64,000 nt of DNA, taken from NCBI GenBank assembly GCA_036365515.1, contig CM070875.1, positions 97,198,628 through 97,262,627 of the forward strand, read 5' to 3'. The DNA comes from Torymus aiolomorphi (Eukaryota; Arthropoda; Insecta; Hymenoptera; Torymidae). Positions 33,906 to 48,628 of the stretch are shown piece after piece. Every line of letters starts with the position of its first letter. Positions within the stretch are counted from its first letter, which is position 1. Both the position numbers and the translations under genes were made by a program. The notes under the pieces were generated by a model, which was given only the letters and a program-made list of their open reading frames with translations, was not told the DNA's origin and made no database searches.

Positions 33906-35803
33906 ACTCTTATTGGATAGAATTGGATAGAAAAGAATCATCTGGTTAATGATGTGCATTCACACACGCCACTTGAGTAGATGCACGAATACCGGGTGAT
34001 GGACTGATGGCACTAGGTACGAGCTCCAGCTCTAAGCCACGAAAAGAAGAAGAGTAGATGCACAGATCTGCAAGGATATACCAGCTTTGAAGATCATGAC
34101 CTGTAGCATGATCCATCAAACGTCGAGGACCTGGCCTAGAGCTAGAATACCTCTTATTGTAAGGAAAAAAAATCCATCGAACGCGCAGTCTGATAAATTT
34201 TTGATAGTTTTTTCGTTTGTAGGAGTCGGAATGGTAGTCAGCTTCTGAGCAGGACTTTTGGCATGATTTCCTTTTATACAGATACTCCTCTGTGTGTTTC
34301 TCCCTACCATTAAAATGCCATGGACTCTTCAAGCTCCAACTGATATGGAGCTCTAATTCTGCTGTGAATATTTGCAGATTATTATACGTAGATCTTGTTG
34401 TGCCCACTGCTGCTTTAGATTTCGCTCAGCTCAACAGGCCATTTGGTGTACGTACTTTTTCCCCAACACTTCAGAGAATACATAATGCAGTGCCAGTTAG
34501 ATAAGTATTAATTGTCTCTATAGTCAAAGACTAAAATGGTAAAAAAAAAGATACTTTGTGTGAATTCTTTTTCCACATTACACAACTTTAGAGTTTATAC
34601 TTGGGATTTTTAAAAATAGCATGATATTATTTCTTTTTCCATCTGTCGGACGTTCAACAACAGCCTATAAAAAACCATAGATTTCTTGATGTCATGAAGC
34701 TCACTAATAAAAGACATTTGTTTTTTATGTCTGTAAAAAATTGATCGTTTTGTCTACTTTTGTATAAAGTACATTTAAAGAAATCATCAAAGATAAGGAT
34801 AAATATAGTGGATAAATAAGTGAATTTAAAAAAATTATTTGAAAAATTAAAGAGTATGTAAATAAACTCTTGACCAGAAGTTCATAACATGTGTACATAA
34901 AAGTTCCATAAACAATTCAAGTTACCAGAAATAAATGAAACATTGTGTGAGAAATAATATTTTGTTTTTTAAATGTTAAACTACGAAGCCAATTAATAAT
35001 GTATTTGAAATTCCGAACGTTCATAATGAATAAAGCATTAACTCAATGTTTCTAAATTTGGTTAAAATCCGTTGGAGTGATTTCAGTGGTGACTAAGAGT
35101 GACAAGTGAAGAAATACAGTTATTATCATTTTTTTCAACGTATTAAGTAGGCAAATTTGGCTAAATTTGAAAATGGCCAATATCTTTTGTTCACTATGAA
35201 CGATCAAAATTTCAAGCACCTAATAAATATCTGTAAATTTTTACATTAGCAAAATACAGATCATATAAAATATTTTAGAAAAAGTATTGCTTAATAAGGT
35301 TCATAATAATTTCGTTAGTTATTCAGTAATCTACGAGTTTTGTTTATATACAAGTAAAATTCAAAATTATAGTGCCATTCAATACTAGTGCAATAAATAT
35401 GGCCCTTGTATGAGTGTAAATTGGTCGCCCATTGTATTGAACATTATTTTTTGATACATTGTGCTTTAATTGCCTCTTGAGAGCATGCTTGTGTTTAGCA
35501 AGCATGTGGATAGTGATACTTGTTATACCGAGTGTCATAAAATAACTAATCAAAACTAGCATAGATAAAATAATAGAACATTCAGTTTTTACGAAATCGG
35601 TTTATTTATATTAAACTATGAGGCTTTCAAATTATTAAATGTATATCGTTAAAAAAAAAAATTGCAAGGTTAGTTTATATACAATATCAATTTTTGAGCA
35701 GAAGTACTCTTTTATTATTAGCATTAAAATAGCAAACCTTTTAGAAACTTCTTCGTTATTCTTCTAGTTATATAATCAATCCTCCCACATGTGTATTTTG
35801 CTC
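33906..35803. other. no supportable gene
   Basis: A further short piece of family A (CTGGCCTAGAGCTAGAATACCTC) is at about 34,130. Open frames at 33.95-34.5 kb have protein-like stretches, but the two strands compete and nothing is recognised. A short hairpin CATGCTTGTG...AGCAAGCATG lies near 35,484. Otherwise AT-rich DNA. Confidence 0.5.
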
Positions 35804-36226
35804 TTCCTTATTTTTTGGTTGGTTTCTCGAATAAGTTTCTCTTTTTTATTTGCCTTTTGTATATGCTGTTTTTTTACAAATTTTTTTTTAATTAATTTAA
35901 AATTAATTTAAAAATTGATTTAAAAATGAATGTAAATTTTTTTACAAATTAAACGTTCTTCAGGCTCTTTGCGAAATTTATTATTATTTTCTTGCAATAA
36001 ATTATTATCTAACCACCTACCAGTAAATATCAAGATTATTCTCAAAAAATTGTACTTTAATGTTGCAACTAATTTGAACAATATTCTTCCTATATATATT
36101 CCGCGAATATAAATGTTATTAACCGTGTTTAAAGATTATTTTCTAACATTGTACACTATCTATAGATATACATAACAACAAAAATCTATTACTTAGTTAC
36201 CAGTTGTCAGGTGTTAATAACATTTA

Positions 36227-37519
36227 CGAGGTTCATTTGATAAGTACCTAGCCTACAAATGAAAACACCAAAATTTTACAAAAAATAAAATTTATTTTTC
36301 AATGTAGTCTCCTTTTAGTTGAATACACTTGGTCCAGCGGTGTTTCAATTTTTTTAACCCCGTTGAAAAAAATGTTTTCTCTTGGTTTGCAAAATAGGCC
36401 TCCGTGGCGGCGATTATTTCGTTATTGGAGTGGAATCTCTTCCCGACGAGCGAATTTTTTAGGTTCGGAAACAAAAAAAAGTCGCACGGAGCCAAATCTG
36501 GAGAATACGGTGGATGGGGCAGCAGTTCGTAGCGTAATTCGACCAATTTAGCCGTGGCGAGTGCAGAAGTGTGAGCCGGTGCATTATCTTGGTGGAAAAG
36601 CACTTTCTTTTTAGACAAATGGGGCCGTTTTTCTTCTAACACGGCATCAAATCGGCTCAATAGTTCGGCGTAGTACTGTCCTGTGACCGTTTTGCCCTTC
36701 TCCAGTTAGTCAATAAAAATCACACCTTGAGAATCCCAGAAAACAGTGGCCATCACCTTTCCGGCCGACGGGACCGTCTTCGCCTTCTTCGGAGCAGATT
36801 CACCGGGTAAGGTCCACTGTTTTGACTGCTCCTTGGTCTCTGGAGTGTAGTAGTGAATCCATGTTTCGTCGACGGTCACGTAACGACGCAAAAACTCTTT
36901 TGGATTGCGATTAAACAGCTCCAAACACTGCTCTGAACTGGTCACACGGATGCGCTTGTTGTCTGCAGTCAGCAAACGCGGCACCCACCTTGCTGACAGC
37001 TTCCTCATGCCTAAAATCTCATGTAGGATATGCCACACGCGTTCTTCTGAGATGCCTACTATCGCAGCTATCTCGTGCATCTTTAATCGGCGGTCTGACA
37101 AAACGATATCATGTATTTTTGTCACGTTCTCCTCCGTAGTGGCTGTTTTCGGAGCACCTGGGCGTGGATCATCAAAAACCGACGTACGACCACGTTGAAA
37201 CTCGTTATACCAAAATTTAACGGTCGCCATCGAAGGAGAAGCATCCCCATACACTGCATCCAAGCGTTCTTTAATTTCACTGCGCGATTTCCCTTCCAAA
37301 AACAAGAATCGAATCACCGACCGATATTGTTCTTTCTCCATTTTTTCAAAAATCAACGGACACATTTGCTTTCACACGCTCTAAAAATAAACTACAACTC
37401 CGATCCGGCTGAAATTTCGTCTGTAACCGTTTACAGGAAGATACTGCACTGTAGTGTATTTCTGGTGCGATAGTGGCACCATCTGGCGGTGAGGCTAGGT
37501 ACTTGTCAAATGACCCTCG
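36227..37519 (-). mobile_element. full-length mariner element, TA-flanked
   Basis: Terminal inverted repeats CGAGGTTCATTTGATAAGTA (left) and CGAGGGTCATTTGACAAGTA (right, reverse complement), each continuing with CCTAGCCT, are flanked by TA at 36,225-36,226 and 37,520-37,521. Length 1,293 bp is normal for mariner. Confidence 0.95.
36292..37341 (-). pseudogene. mariner transposase with a single nonsense codon
   Basis: Translation from the ATG at 37,341 (MEKEQYRSVIRFLFLEGK) gives the paired helix-turn-helix DNA-binding part (SMATVKFWYNEFQRGRTSVF, IAAIVGISEERVWHILHE). The catalytic D,D34D domain follows: VDETWIHYY, then HQDNAPAHTS and YSPDLAPCDFFLFP. One in-frame TAA at 36,706-36,708 (after GVIFID, where relatives have Tyr) splits it; the remainder to 36,292 is intact, ending QLKGDYIEK. 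Cut-and-paste transposase at TA sites. No frameshift seen, so a very recent death or possibly a sequencing error. Confidence 0.93.
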
Positions 37520-37874
37520 TATATTCACACATTACCTATAGTTAGAATATTGTTGAAAATTTATCTCAACATTACAGTACTATTTGAGAATAATCTTAAT
37601 ATTTACTAATAGGTGATTAGATAATAGTTTATTACAAGAAAATCATAATAAATTTTGCGAAAAGCCAAAAGAAAATTTTAATTTGTAAAAAACAGCATAT
37701 ACAATAGACAAACAAAGAAGAGATCAAAAGCTAATTATTACTGTAAAAACATATGATTAGATAATGCTAGAAGAAAAATCTTTCGCTAAGAAAATTTGAT
37801 TTTGTAATAAAAATTTTGAACCCACTTATTCGACTTTGAATAAAATTCAAGAAACCAACCAAAAAATAAGGAAT

Positions 37875-38390
37875 CCCTTCTGAAAATGATCACGTGATAT
37901 ATCACGTGATATGTCACGTGACAAATCACGTGATATATCACGTGACATTATGGCAAAAATTGTCACGTGATATATCACCAGCGAAGTGATATATCATCTA
38001 TAAATACATCACCAGCAAATATGATTTGTCACCTATCGGGTGATTTATCACCAAAAAATCACCGACCGATATATCACCAAAAATGCGCCCTGTTGACATA
38101 TCACCTACGGAGTGATATATCACCAGCGAAGTGATATGTCACCTATAAATACGTCACCAGAAAAAAAGGATTTGTCACCTATCGGGTGATTTATCAACAA
38201 AAAATCACCGACCGATATATCACAAAAAATGCCCCCAATCGATATATCATCAGCGAGGTAAATATATCACCCATGGAGTGATTTATCACCAAAAATGTCC
38301 CCTATCGATATATCTGTAAATATATCATCTATGGAGTGATTTATCACCAAAAATCACCGACTGATATATCACCAAGACAGACTGTTAGTT
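37875..38390. repeat. hairpin-satellite array, single-end copy
   Basis: Begins CCCTTCTGAAAATGATCACG, then CACGTGATATATCACGTG words. About 400 bp of short imperfect hairpins follow, such as TATATCACCAGCGAAGTGATATA and TCACCTATCGGGTGA, separated by AAAAATCACCGACCG. The same beginning and the same units are at 39,138 and, inverted, at 57,790. No ORF meaning. Confidence 0.8.
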
Positions 38391-38397
38391 TCTTTGT

Positions 38398-38816
38398 TAT
38401 TAACAATTTAATTGTTTAAATTGATACTAAATCAATATTATTAATTATAACTGAATTCTAACTGTATAAAACTGTAGGAAATTGATCTAGAATTATGCTC
38501 GTTTTTTCAGAATTGAAAAATTTTAATTAGAACCCGAATTATTGCAAATTTAGTGCAATAACTCGCGAATTCGAGCGCGGGCCAGATTACGTAGTCTAAT
38601 AGCGGTGCGCGCGGCTCCGCGCGCAGCGCTCGAATTCGCGGGTTATTGCACTAAATTTGCAATAATTCGGGTTCTAATCAAAATTTTTCAATTGTGAAAA
38701 AACGAACATAATTCTAGATGAATTTACTACAGTTTTATACAGTTAGGATTCAGTTATAATTAATCATATTGATTTAGCAGCAATTTAAACAATTAAATTG
38801 TTAATAACAAAAAAAC
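38398..38816. mobile_element. 419-bp palindromic MITE, TA-flanked
   Basis: Ends GTTTCTTTGTTATTAACAA and its complement with TA at both sides (38,396-38,397 and 38,817-38,818). Arms of ~190 bp are long and well matched, including GAACCCGAATTATTGCAAAT. A small GC-rich centre (GCGCGGCTCCGCGCGC) is itself palindromic. Tc1/mariner-type MITE likely; no coding. Confidence 0.75.
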
Positions 38817-39137
38817 TAAGGATATATGACTAGAACCCAAAAACTTTATTTTTTTCATAATCCCTGGATGTGCTTTATTTCATATCATTGTATTGTAAAG
38901 TTAAAATTTTTGAACTTTTTTTCACCGTAAATAATGAGTACTCATTTATTGACTCGTAAAGTCATAGCGTACCTCAAATAAATTATAAAAAAAATTCTGC
39001 TTATTGTGGGAGTCAAAACAAATACAATGAGCTCTTGTTGAAAGTTATGCTCTGATTATTAGAGGAAATATATACTTTTCACTTTATAATGCTGTTGCAA
39101 AAACTTTTTTTTAAACATACATATTGCTTCCTCCTAG

Positions 39138-39660
39138 CCCTTCTGAAAATGATCACGTGATATATCACGTGATATGTCACGTGACAAATCACCTGATATA
39201 TCACGTGACATTATGGAAAAATTGTCACGTGATGTTACCTGTGGGGTGATATATCACCAACGAAGTGATATATCACCTGTAAATACATCACCAGCAAAAA
39301 TGATCTGTCACCTATCGGCTGATTTATCGCCAAAAAAATCACCGACCGATCATATATCAACAAAAATGTCCCCTATCGATATATCACCTATGGAGTGATA
39401 GATCACCAAAAAAATCACCGACTGATATATCACCAAAAATGTCCCCTATCGATAGCTACGTGAATGTATCACCTATGGAGTGATATTTCACCAGAAAATG
39501 TAACCCAGCGCTCTATCATCACTGAAGCGATACGTCACCTACGGGGTGATATATTACCATACATCACCTGTGGAGTGGTATATCATCAAAAATGTCACCT
39601 ATTAATATATCAACCGCGCAGTGATGTCACCTACAGGGTGATATACAATTTGAAGAAATT
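39138..39660. repeat. hairpin-satellite array, left terminus of giant palindrome
   Basis: Opens with CCCTTCTGAAAATGATCACG and CACGTGATATATCACGTG, then irregular units such as TCACCTATGGAGTGATATTTCACC, CCCCTATCGATA and AAAAATCACCGACTGATATATC. Nearly every unit can fold on itself (GTGATATATCAC is a perfect palindrome). Confidence 0.8.
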
Positions 39661-39965
39661 CTGACAGTACCTATGGTTAATCTTTTGTTATTGGTAAAAG
39701 TTTGATTTTTTAATGCAAAATTATATTTTCCACGCTGTGAATAAGATTATTAAGTGTTATTAAAATTATTAATTCATAATTAAAAAATATCGATTTCTCA
39801 GATAATTTTTGATTAATCAATTTTAAACTTTTATCACTTAGTTTACTTATTGAATACAATATTTTTCTGAAATTTCAAGAGAATATCTTTATTTCTTTTC
39901 AAGAAAATATGTCAGTCAATAAAAATTATTTTTCCTTGACTAAACTAAATTGATTTCAATACTTT
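39661..39965. other. AT-rich inner flank of left array
   Basis: Non-coding AT-rich DNA mirrored at about 56,860-57,160. No feature recognised. Confidence 0.6.
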
Positions 39966-40662
39966 GCGACGCGGGAAAACGCGTCGAGTATGAATGTGTG
40001 AGTGTGAGCGCGCGAAGGCATTTTAAAACGACGTTCAACGATGATTCGAGCGCCGCGAGCGCCGTAGAAGGGCAAGGGAGAGAGAGAGCGCTGCTCTCTA
40101 ATCACTCTACCCCGGACCTCCGAGCGAGAGAGACTAAGTGTACGCGCGCGTGAGACTTGGTGATTTTCCGAGAGTGCAAGTGAGGAACAGAGACGGTGAG
40201 TTCCGAGAGCCAGGTGCAGAGAGCGAGCGTCGAGGACGAGCCAGCACGAGTCAAGCGTGTACGAGGGAGGAGATCGTCAAGGTAGGAAAGAGTGCGTGTG
40301 TGCGTGTCGTTCGCGAGCGTTTACTCGGGGCCAGTATTGGTGCCTTTCCTTCCCAGCGGGGAAGGAAGAACGCATAGAAAGGAGAGCTTTGGCCCTCACG
40401 GCACGCCGTGTAGAGGACGAGCGTTAGCGTGCGTGTGCGAGCCCTGCTGCCCGAGCAGGTGAACGCGGACCACCCCGTCGGGAGTGAGTCTCGAGCCGGC
40501 ATCGCGAGAGTGTGCGTGAGTGTGAACTCCTCGTCTGGCGCCTTACAAATTCGGCGAGGAGAGTATTTGAGCGAGAGCTAAGTTTGAACGGGAGAGTGAT
40601 TGAGGACGCGGTTAATTCGGGACGCGCGGGTTCTTATAGTTCGCGCGAAATACCGTGTCATA
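39966..40662. other. left-arm-only GC-rich, CpG-rich insert
   Basis: The right arm lacks this segment: there the sequence runs directly through CAATACTTTCCTGTG (as complement near 56,850). In the left arm ACTTT occurs at both edges (39,961-39,965 and 40,663-40,667), consistent with a 5-bp target duplication or microhomology. Content is unlike its surroundings: dense CpG, GTGTGAGCGCGCG, AGAGAGAGAGCG, CTCGAGCCGG. A possible splice donor CAAGGTAGGA is near 40,278, and TGGCGCC at about 40,538. It looks like an insect promoter/5'-UTR region or a fragment of a retroelement leader. No convincing protein. Confidence 0.6.
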
Positions 40663-40667
40663 ACTTT

Positions 40668-42943
<2,276 letters not shown>

Positions 42944-43573
42944 TTAGGTGAAGATCGAAATCGTTAGTTCTATTGATGGTTTTGCTTTTAAACTAAATAA
43001 TTTGGCCGTTGCAATGGCACTCGTGTGAGCTGGTACATTGTCGTGGTGGAAAAGCACTTTTTTTTTCAGTACGGCATCAAAGCGACCTAATAATGTGGCA
43101 TAATACTTTCCTGTAATAGTTTTTTCCTTCTGGAGGTAATCGATTAATATTATACCACATGAGTCCAAAAGAAGTGTAGCCATGACTTTACTGGCTGATG
43201 GAATCGTTTTCGCTTTTTTCGGCGCAGATTCCCCAGGCCCAGTCCATATTTTTGAATGATTTTTTGTTTCTGGCGCATAATAATGAATCCACGTTTCACC
43301 AATAGCTACATAATGTTGCAAAAATTCCTTTGAATTTCGTTGAAACATGCCCAAATATTGCTCAGACGCAACCATACGAGCCTGCTTGTGATCAGCTGTG
43401 AGCAAACACGGCACCCCAATATATATATTAAATACTCGTAACCCAACCCTGTGCTGGAAAGTATATTCCAATAATAATATTCTTAGCTGTATAATCGATT
43501 CTGAGCGGAAATCATAATTTTTTGGAAGTTTGAATTCGTGTTGGAGTTGCAATGTTGTAAAGTTCAACCACAT
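42944..43573 (-). pseudogene. mariner transposase catalytic-domain remnant, left arm
   Basis: From about 43,410 inward the minus strand encodes LLTADHKQARMVASEQYLG, IGETWIHYYAPETK, APKKAKTIPSASKVMA and HHDNVPAHTSAIATAK. This is the middle of a mariner transposase, related to but clearly distinct from the element at 36-37 kb. The first catalytic Asp is changed (IGETW; right arm keeps IDETW). The last catalytic block is missing: the frame ends in unrelated SIELTISIFT. The N-terminal 60 residues of the open frame (MWLNFTTLQLQHEF) are not mariner-like. A 5'- and 3'-truncated relic. Confidence 0.85.
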
Positions 43574-43907
43574 TCATATAGCTATAATTTAATGGTTGCT
43601 GTAATACAATTTTATTAATCAGAAACAGTACAAATCATTTTTAATTTAGAAATTTTTTCACATTAGATAATAAGGAGAACCTTACAATATCCGAACACTT
43701 AACGTTAACGAAATGTCCCGACACTCGAACGATGACGCATCATATTTGTTTATACATAACCAATTATAACGTATGAAAAATAGTAGAAATCTCATTGAAT
43801 TTATTTATAAATAAAATGTTTTACTGGGCACTGTTTTAAAATAAATATTCATAATTTTATGCAAGTATCGAGAGGTTAAAAATATTACTTATGTCGACTG
43901 CAATTTA

Positions 43908-44352
43908 CTATAAACTGATGAGAATTTTTCCTACGGTCTTACAGTCTTACAAATTAAATTAAAATAATTAATATTTATGGCAGTCAGATTGCCCTTGTTT
44001 ATAATCACCCCCACAGAATCTGAAATAAAAACTTAATTAAAACATTGAAAAAACTTTGTTAGCAAAGGATGATCTGACTACCCACCACCACCACCTTGTC
44101 CAACGTTTCGAGCCCGCTCCAGTCCCTGGGGAGGAGCCGGGGCGGGCTCGAAACGTTGGACAAGGTGGTGGTGGTGGGCAGTCAGATCGTCCTTTGCTAA
44201 CAAAGTTTTTTCCAGGTTTTAATTAAGTTTTTATTTCAGATTCTGTGGGGGTGATTATAAACAAGGGCAATCTGACTGCCATAAATATGAATTATTTTAA
44301 TATAATTTGTAAGACTGTAAGACCGATGGAAAAATTCTTATCAGTTGATAGT
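43908..44352. mobile_element. 445-bp palindromic MITE, left arm
   Basis: Two ~215-bp arms read outward from the centre GGGAGGAGCCGGGGCGGGCTC. They include GTCCAACGTTTCGAGCCCGC, TGGTGGTGGTGGG/CCCACCACCACCA, GATTGCCCTTGTTTATAATC and AAAAATTCT. Ends ACTAT-AACTGAT and ATCAGTTGATAGT. AGTATCGAGAGGT occurs at 43,864 and 44,350, a possible larger duplication around it. It sits immediately upstream of the tnp2-type gene. Confidence 0.7.
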
Positions 44353-44459
44353 ATCGAGAGGTGTTTAGGTACTCGGACGTTTCCATTCCTATCTTATTTA
44401 CTAACATATACTTAATATTCATACATTTTTTAATAATAAATATTTTATTTATATTTTAG

Positions 44460-46720
44460 TTCAACTTGGACAGTGAAAACGATTCGGAAATGAACTCGAA
44501 CCAAGCTCTGTTTTTAGAGCTTTTTGAAATAACTGAACAGTTCAATAATAGAGAGTATGATTTATTATATCAAAATTCCTTTAATGAACTGTTAACGATG
44601 CCTAATTTTCATAAGGCTCTTCAGCAATCTGTGGATAAAAGTCCAGCCGAAGTACAATTAATGATATTAAAATATTCAATAAAGAATAACTTAACATTGA
44701 CTGCTTTGTCAGAACTAATGCAATTAGTAAATTCCATGTTTTTAGAGTCTATATTGACTCAATCACGGTACATGCTTGATAAATTGTTTAATACTGATTG
44801 TGATGTAAAATATCACGTTATATGTCTTAAATGTATAATTTATTTGGGTAAGCTGGAGGACATCAGATCAGATAAACATTGTGACTACTGTCAAACAAAA
44901 GTAAATTTTGCTAACCTCTCAGAAATGAATTACTTTATTATTATAAATCCATGCCGAGAAATTCGAAACCATTTGATTAAATATGCCGATTACTACTATC
45001 ATATTATGCATGAATGAGAGCATGAACATAATCATATTAAGGACATATATGATGGAAGATATTATAGGAAGTTTGTTCAAAATTTATCTGACGCTAATAA
45101 ACATCAATACATTACTGCAGTTTTAAATACTGATGGTGCAAATAGATTTAAATCATCAGAGTTCTCTTTGTGGGCAATATATTTGATGGTTAATGAACTA
45201 CCATCACAGAAAAGATTAAATTCTATTGTCACGTGTGGTTTGTGGTTTGGAAAGAAACCGAATCTTCGAATTTTCTTGAATCCATTCATCGATATGATGA
45301 ACGATGATGTTGCTAACAATATTGAAATTAAAATTAGAGAAGAAAATAAAATTTTAAAAGTGTACCCACTACTTGCTTGTGTAGATTCTATTGCCCTTTC
45401 TCCAATGCAAGGAGTTATGCAATTTAATGGAAGATACGGATGCAGTTGATGCGAACATCCTGGGGAATATTACGATCATTCCATGCGATATCCCGTCTTG
45501 AATTACCATCCAGATCCACGAAATTCAGAGAAAACCATACAGTTAATGAAAGAAGTATTAACAAGTAATAAACCTTTATTAGGTATTAAACATCCTTCGC
45601 CGTTGATTAATTTAGAATATTTTGATATCATCTCTGGGTTTGTACCTGATTATATGCACTGCTGCGCAAGTGGTGTAGCACTGCAATTCACAGAGTGTGC
45701 TGTACAATCTATGACTGATGAACAAAAATATGTTATTGAAAATTTGTTATTAAATATGACAGTACCTAAGCAGTTGTGCCGCTTATCAAGAAGTCTAAGT
45801 GATAGAAAACATTGGAAATCGCTTGAATGGGAAAATTGGCTACTATATTATAGTGTTCCAATTTTTCAATTGTAATGAGAGAGGCTAAGCTGAAACATTG
45901 GGCATTATTTGTTAAAAGTCTACATATTTTATTGAAAACTTCTATCACCTACGTCGAAATTGAAAACGCTGATGCTATGTTATACGAGTTCGTGGCCAAT
46001 GTAGAAAGACTTTACACAAAAACTGCAATGTCTTATAACGTTCATCAGTTGTTACATCTAGCTGAAAGTGTAGCAAACTGGGGACCACTTTGGGCGCATT
46101 CGGCTTATTGTTTCGAAGCCCCAAATTACATACTCTTAAACGCAATAAAGTGTGCTAAGGGTGTAAAAGAACAAATTCTCCGATTCATACACATACAGAA
46201 CTGCATGAATCTTTTGCAAGATAGCATCATCCAACAGTGCTCTTATAGGGTCCAGAAATATTGTGAAGACATGACAGCTGTTCGCATTCAAAGATGCATT
46301 AAATTAAAACAGATTCGGTATTTTGGAAGCGAACTTTTATTATCCGACCAGATAGTCAACAAATTAGAGTTAAACTCGAGAGTATTTAGAGCTTATAGTA
46401 AAATTATTAAAGATGGCTGCTTGATTGATTCTTGTAAAATTCGAAATTTGCGATCTTGTAATTGGTATGCTGAGATAAAACATAATGAATATATTAAATG
46501 TTATGCTTTTGTATTTGACGAAGAAACTAAGGAGGAATTTACTTTATGTTATAGTCTTCAAACAGAGAAAAGTAAATATTGCGATACCATTCTCGTATTG
46601 AATTCTGCAAGCGAAGATCTTGTTCTTGTACGAACTGCGGATATTAATTCAATATGCGTTTTTATGACAGTTAAAAAGGTTGATTATCTTTGTAAAATAC
46701 CTAATCTATTATATTATTAA
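44460..46720 (+). pseudogene. tnp2/EnSpm-like transposase main exon, left arm, broken
   Basis: Begins at a splice acceptor (TTTATATTTTAG at 44,459), phase 0: FNLDSENDSEMNSNQALF. Conserved blocks in order: a Cys pair region (YHVICLKCIIYLG, HCDYCQ), TDGANRFKSSEFSLW, IVTCGLWFGKKPNL, GVMQFNGRYGCS-CEHPGEYY, GFVPDYMHCCASGV, LEWENWLLYYS, YNVHQLLHLAESVANWGPLWAHS. These are the landmarks of tnp2-type (CACTA/EnSpm-like) transposases found in insect genomes, with candidate D, D, E residues in TDG, DYMHC and LEW. Stops interrupt at about 45,015 and 45,447, and a frameshift lies at 45,873-45,876. Upstream exons are missing. Confidence 0.8.
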
Positions 46721-47072
46721 AATCTATTGTACTACGCAATTTTGGATGTTATAAAAATGTATTTTTACTCTATAAGTAGTAAGTTATAAGTTTTATAAGA
46801 AATAAAATTTTTACATTTTTTTAAAATAACGTATATTTTCACGATCAAGTCAATTTAGTATAACGAGTGAAATACGAGCGATTCTCGTATTTTACAAAAA
46901 TATGGTCAGAGAAGTGATGACTCAACGAGCGAAGAGTGACAAGAGCGCCGAAGGTGTATCAAAAGGAGCAAGTAGAAGAGTGAAAAGGGGCGCCGAGAGC
47001 TATAGGTGGAAGGTACGAAAGCTTTCTTATTGCTTAAATTAATAGCCGAATTTTAATAAAATTTTACCCTTA

Positions 47073-48071
<999 letters not shown>

Positions 48072-48628
48072 ATGTTCGATTGGGGCTCGCGCCGCGGCAA
48101 ACCCGAGGCTCGAGCCGCGGTAAATCCGAGATTCGAACGAGGTTACTACCGAGGCTAATCCTAGGCAAACCCGAGGCTCACCCGAGGTCCACCATTCGCC
48201 CGAGGGTCATAAGCCGAGGCTCGCCGCTCACCCGAGGCTCGTGAGCCATGGCTCGCCGTTCACCCGAGGCTCATGAGCCATGGCTCGCCGTTCACCCGAG
48301 GCTCCGAGCCACGGCTCGCCGCTTACGCGAGGTTGACCCAAGATTTGCCGAGGTGAACCGAGGCTAACCCGGGCTCGCCGTTTAAGCAAGGCTCCGAGCC
48401 ACGGCTCGCCGCTTACGCGAGGCTACCCGAGGTTCGCCGAGGTGAACCGAGGCTAACTCGGGCTCGCCGCTTACGCGAGGTTAATCCGAGGTGAACCGAG
48501 ATGAACCGAGGCTAATTGGTGGCGCAGCGGTAGTCTGGATCGTGTAAGTGGTAAAGTAGGAATGCGGAATGTGGAACGGCGTGCTATGTTTATCTTAGCG
48601 TATGCAGGTTATGATTGCTCTTACTCGT
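48072..48628. repeat. left-arm-only GC-rich minisatellite (CCGAGGCTCG units) plus tail
   Basis: CCGAGGCTCG, GCTCGCCGCTCACCCGAGG, GAGCCATGGCTCG and similar units recur about ten times to ~48,515. An unrepeated tail starts TGGCGCAGCGG (like a Pol III A box) and reaches 48,628. The right arm lacks exactly this 557 bp, going straight from GGTAAAGACCG to AAGTCCAATCATC (as complement near 49,665). Confidence 0.75.

Larger units (their letters stand above)
35804..37873. mobile_element. inverted-repeat element with a mariner inserted near its centre
   Basis: TTCCTTATTTTTTGGTTGG at the left matches in reverse complement AACCAACCAAAAAATAAGG at the right. Inner parts also match: ATTATCTAACCACCTA with TAGGTGATTAGATAAT, and AGATTATTCTCAAA with TTTGAGAATAATCTT. 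Arms are ~370-420 bp and moderately diverged. The mariner at 36,227-37,519 splits them. The right arm stops 1-2 bp before the CCCTTCTG end at 37,875. Confidence 0.65.

Noticed and set aside
33653..33949. Frame similar to one at 12,100-12,357 (MITNSVDIGQHKLKC)
   Set aside because: Both lie in repeat family A and the similarity is at DNA level; the frames differ by indels and have no recognised protein.
37875..39660. CRISPR-like look of the GTGATATATCAC arrays
   Set aside because: Units are irregular, there are no unique spacers of constant length, and the context is eukaryotic transposon DNA.
43908..43960. Second hammerhead suggested by CTGATGAG at the MITE end
   Set aside because: No GAAA core or stem II partner follows at the required distance.
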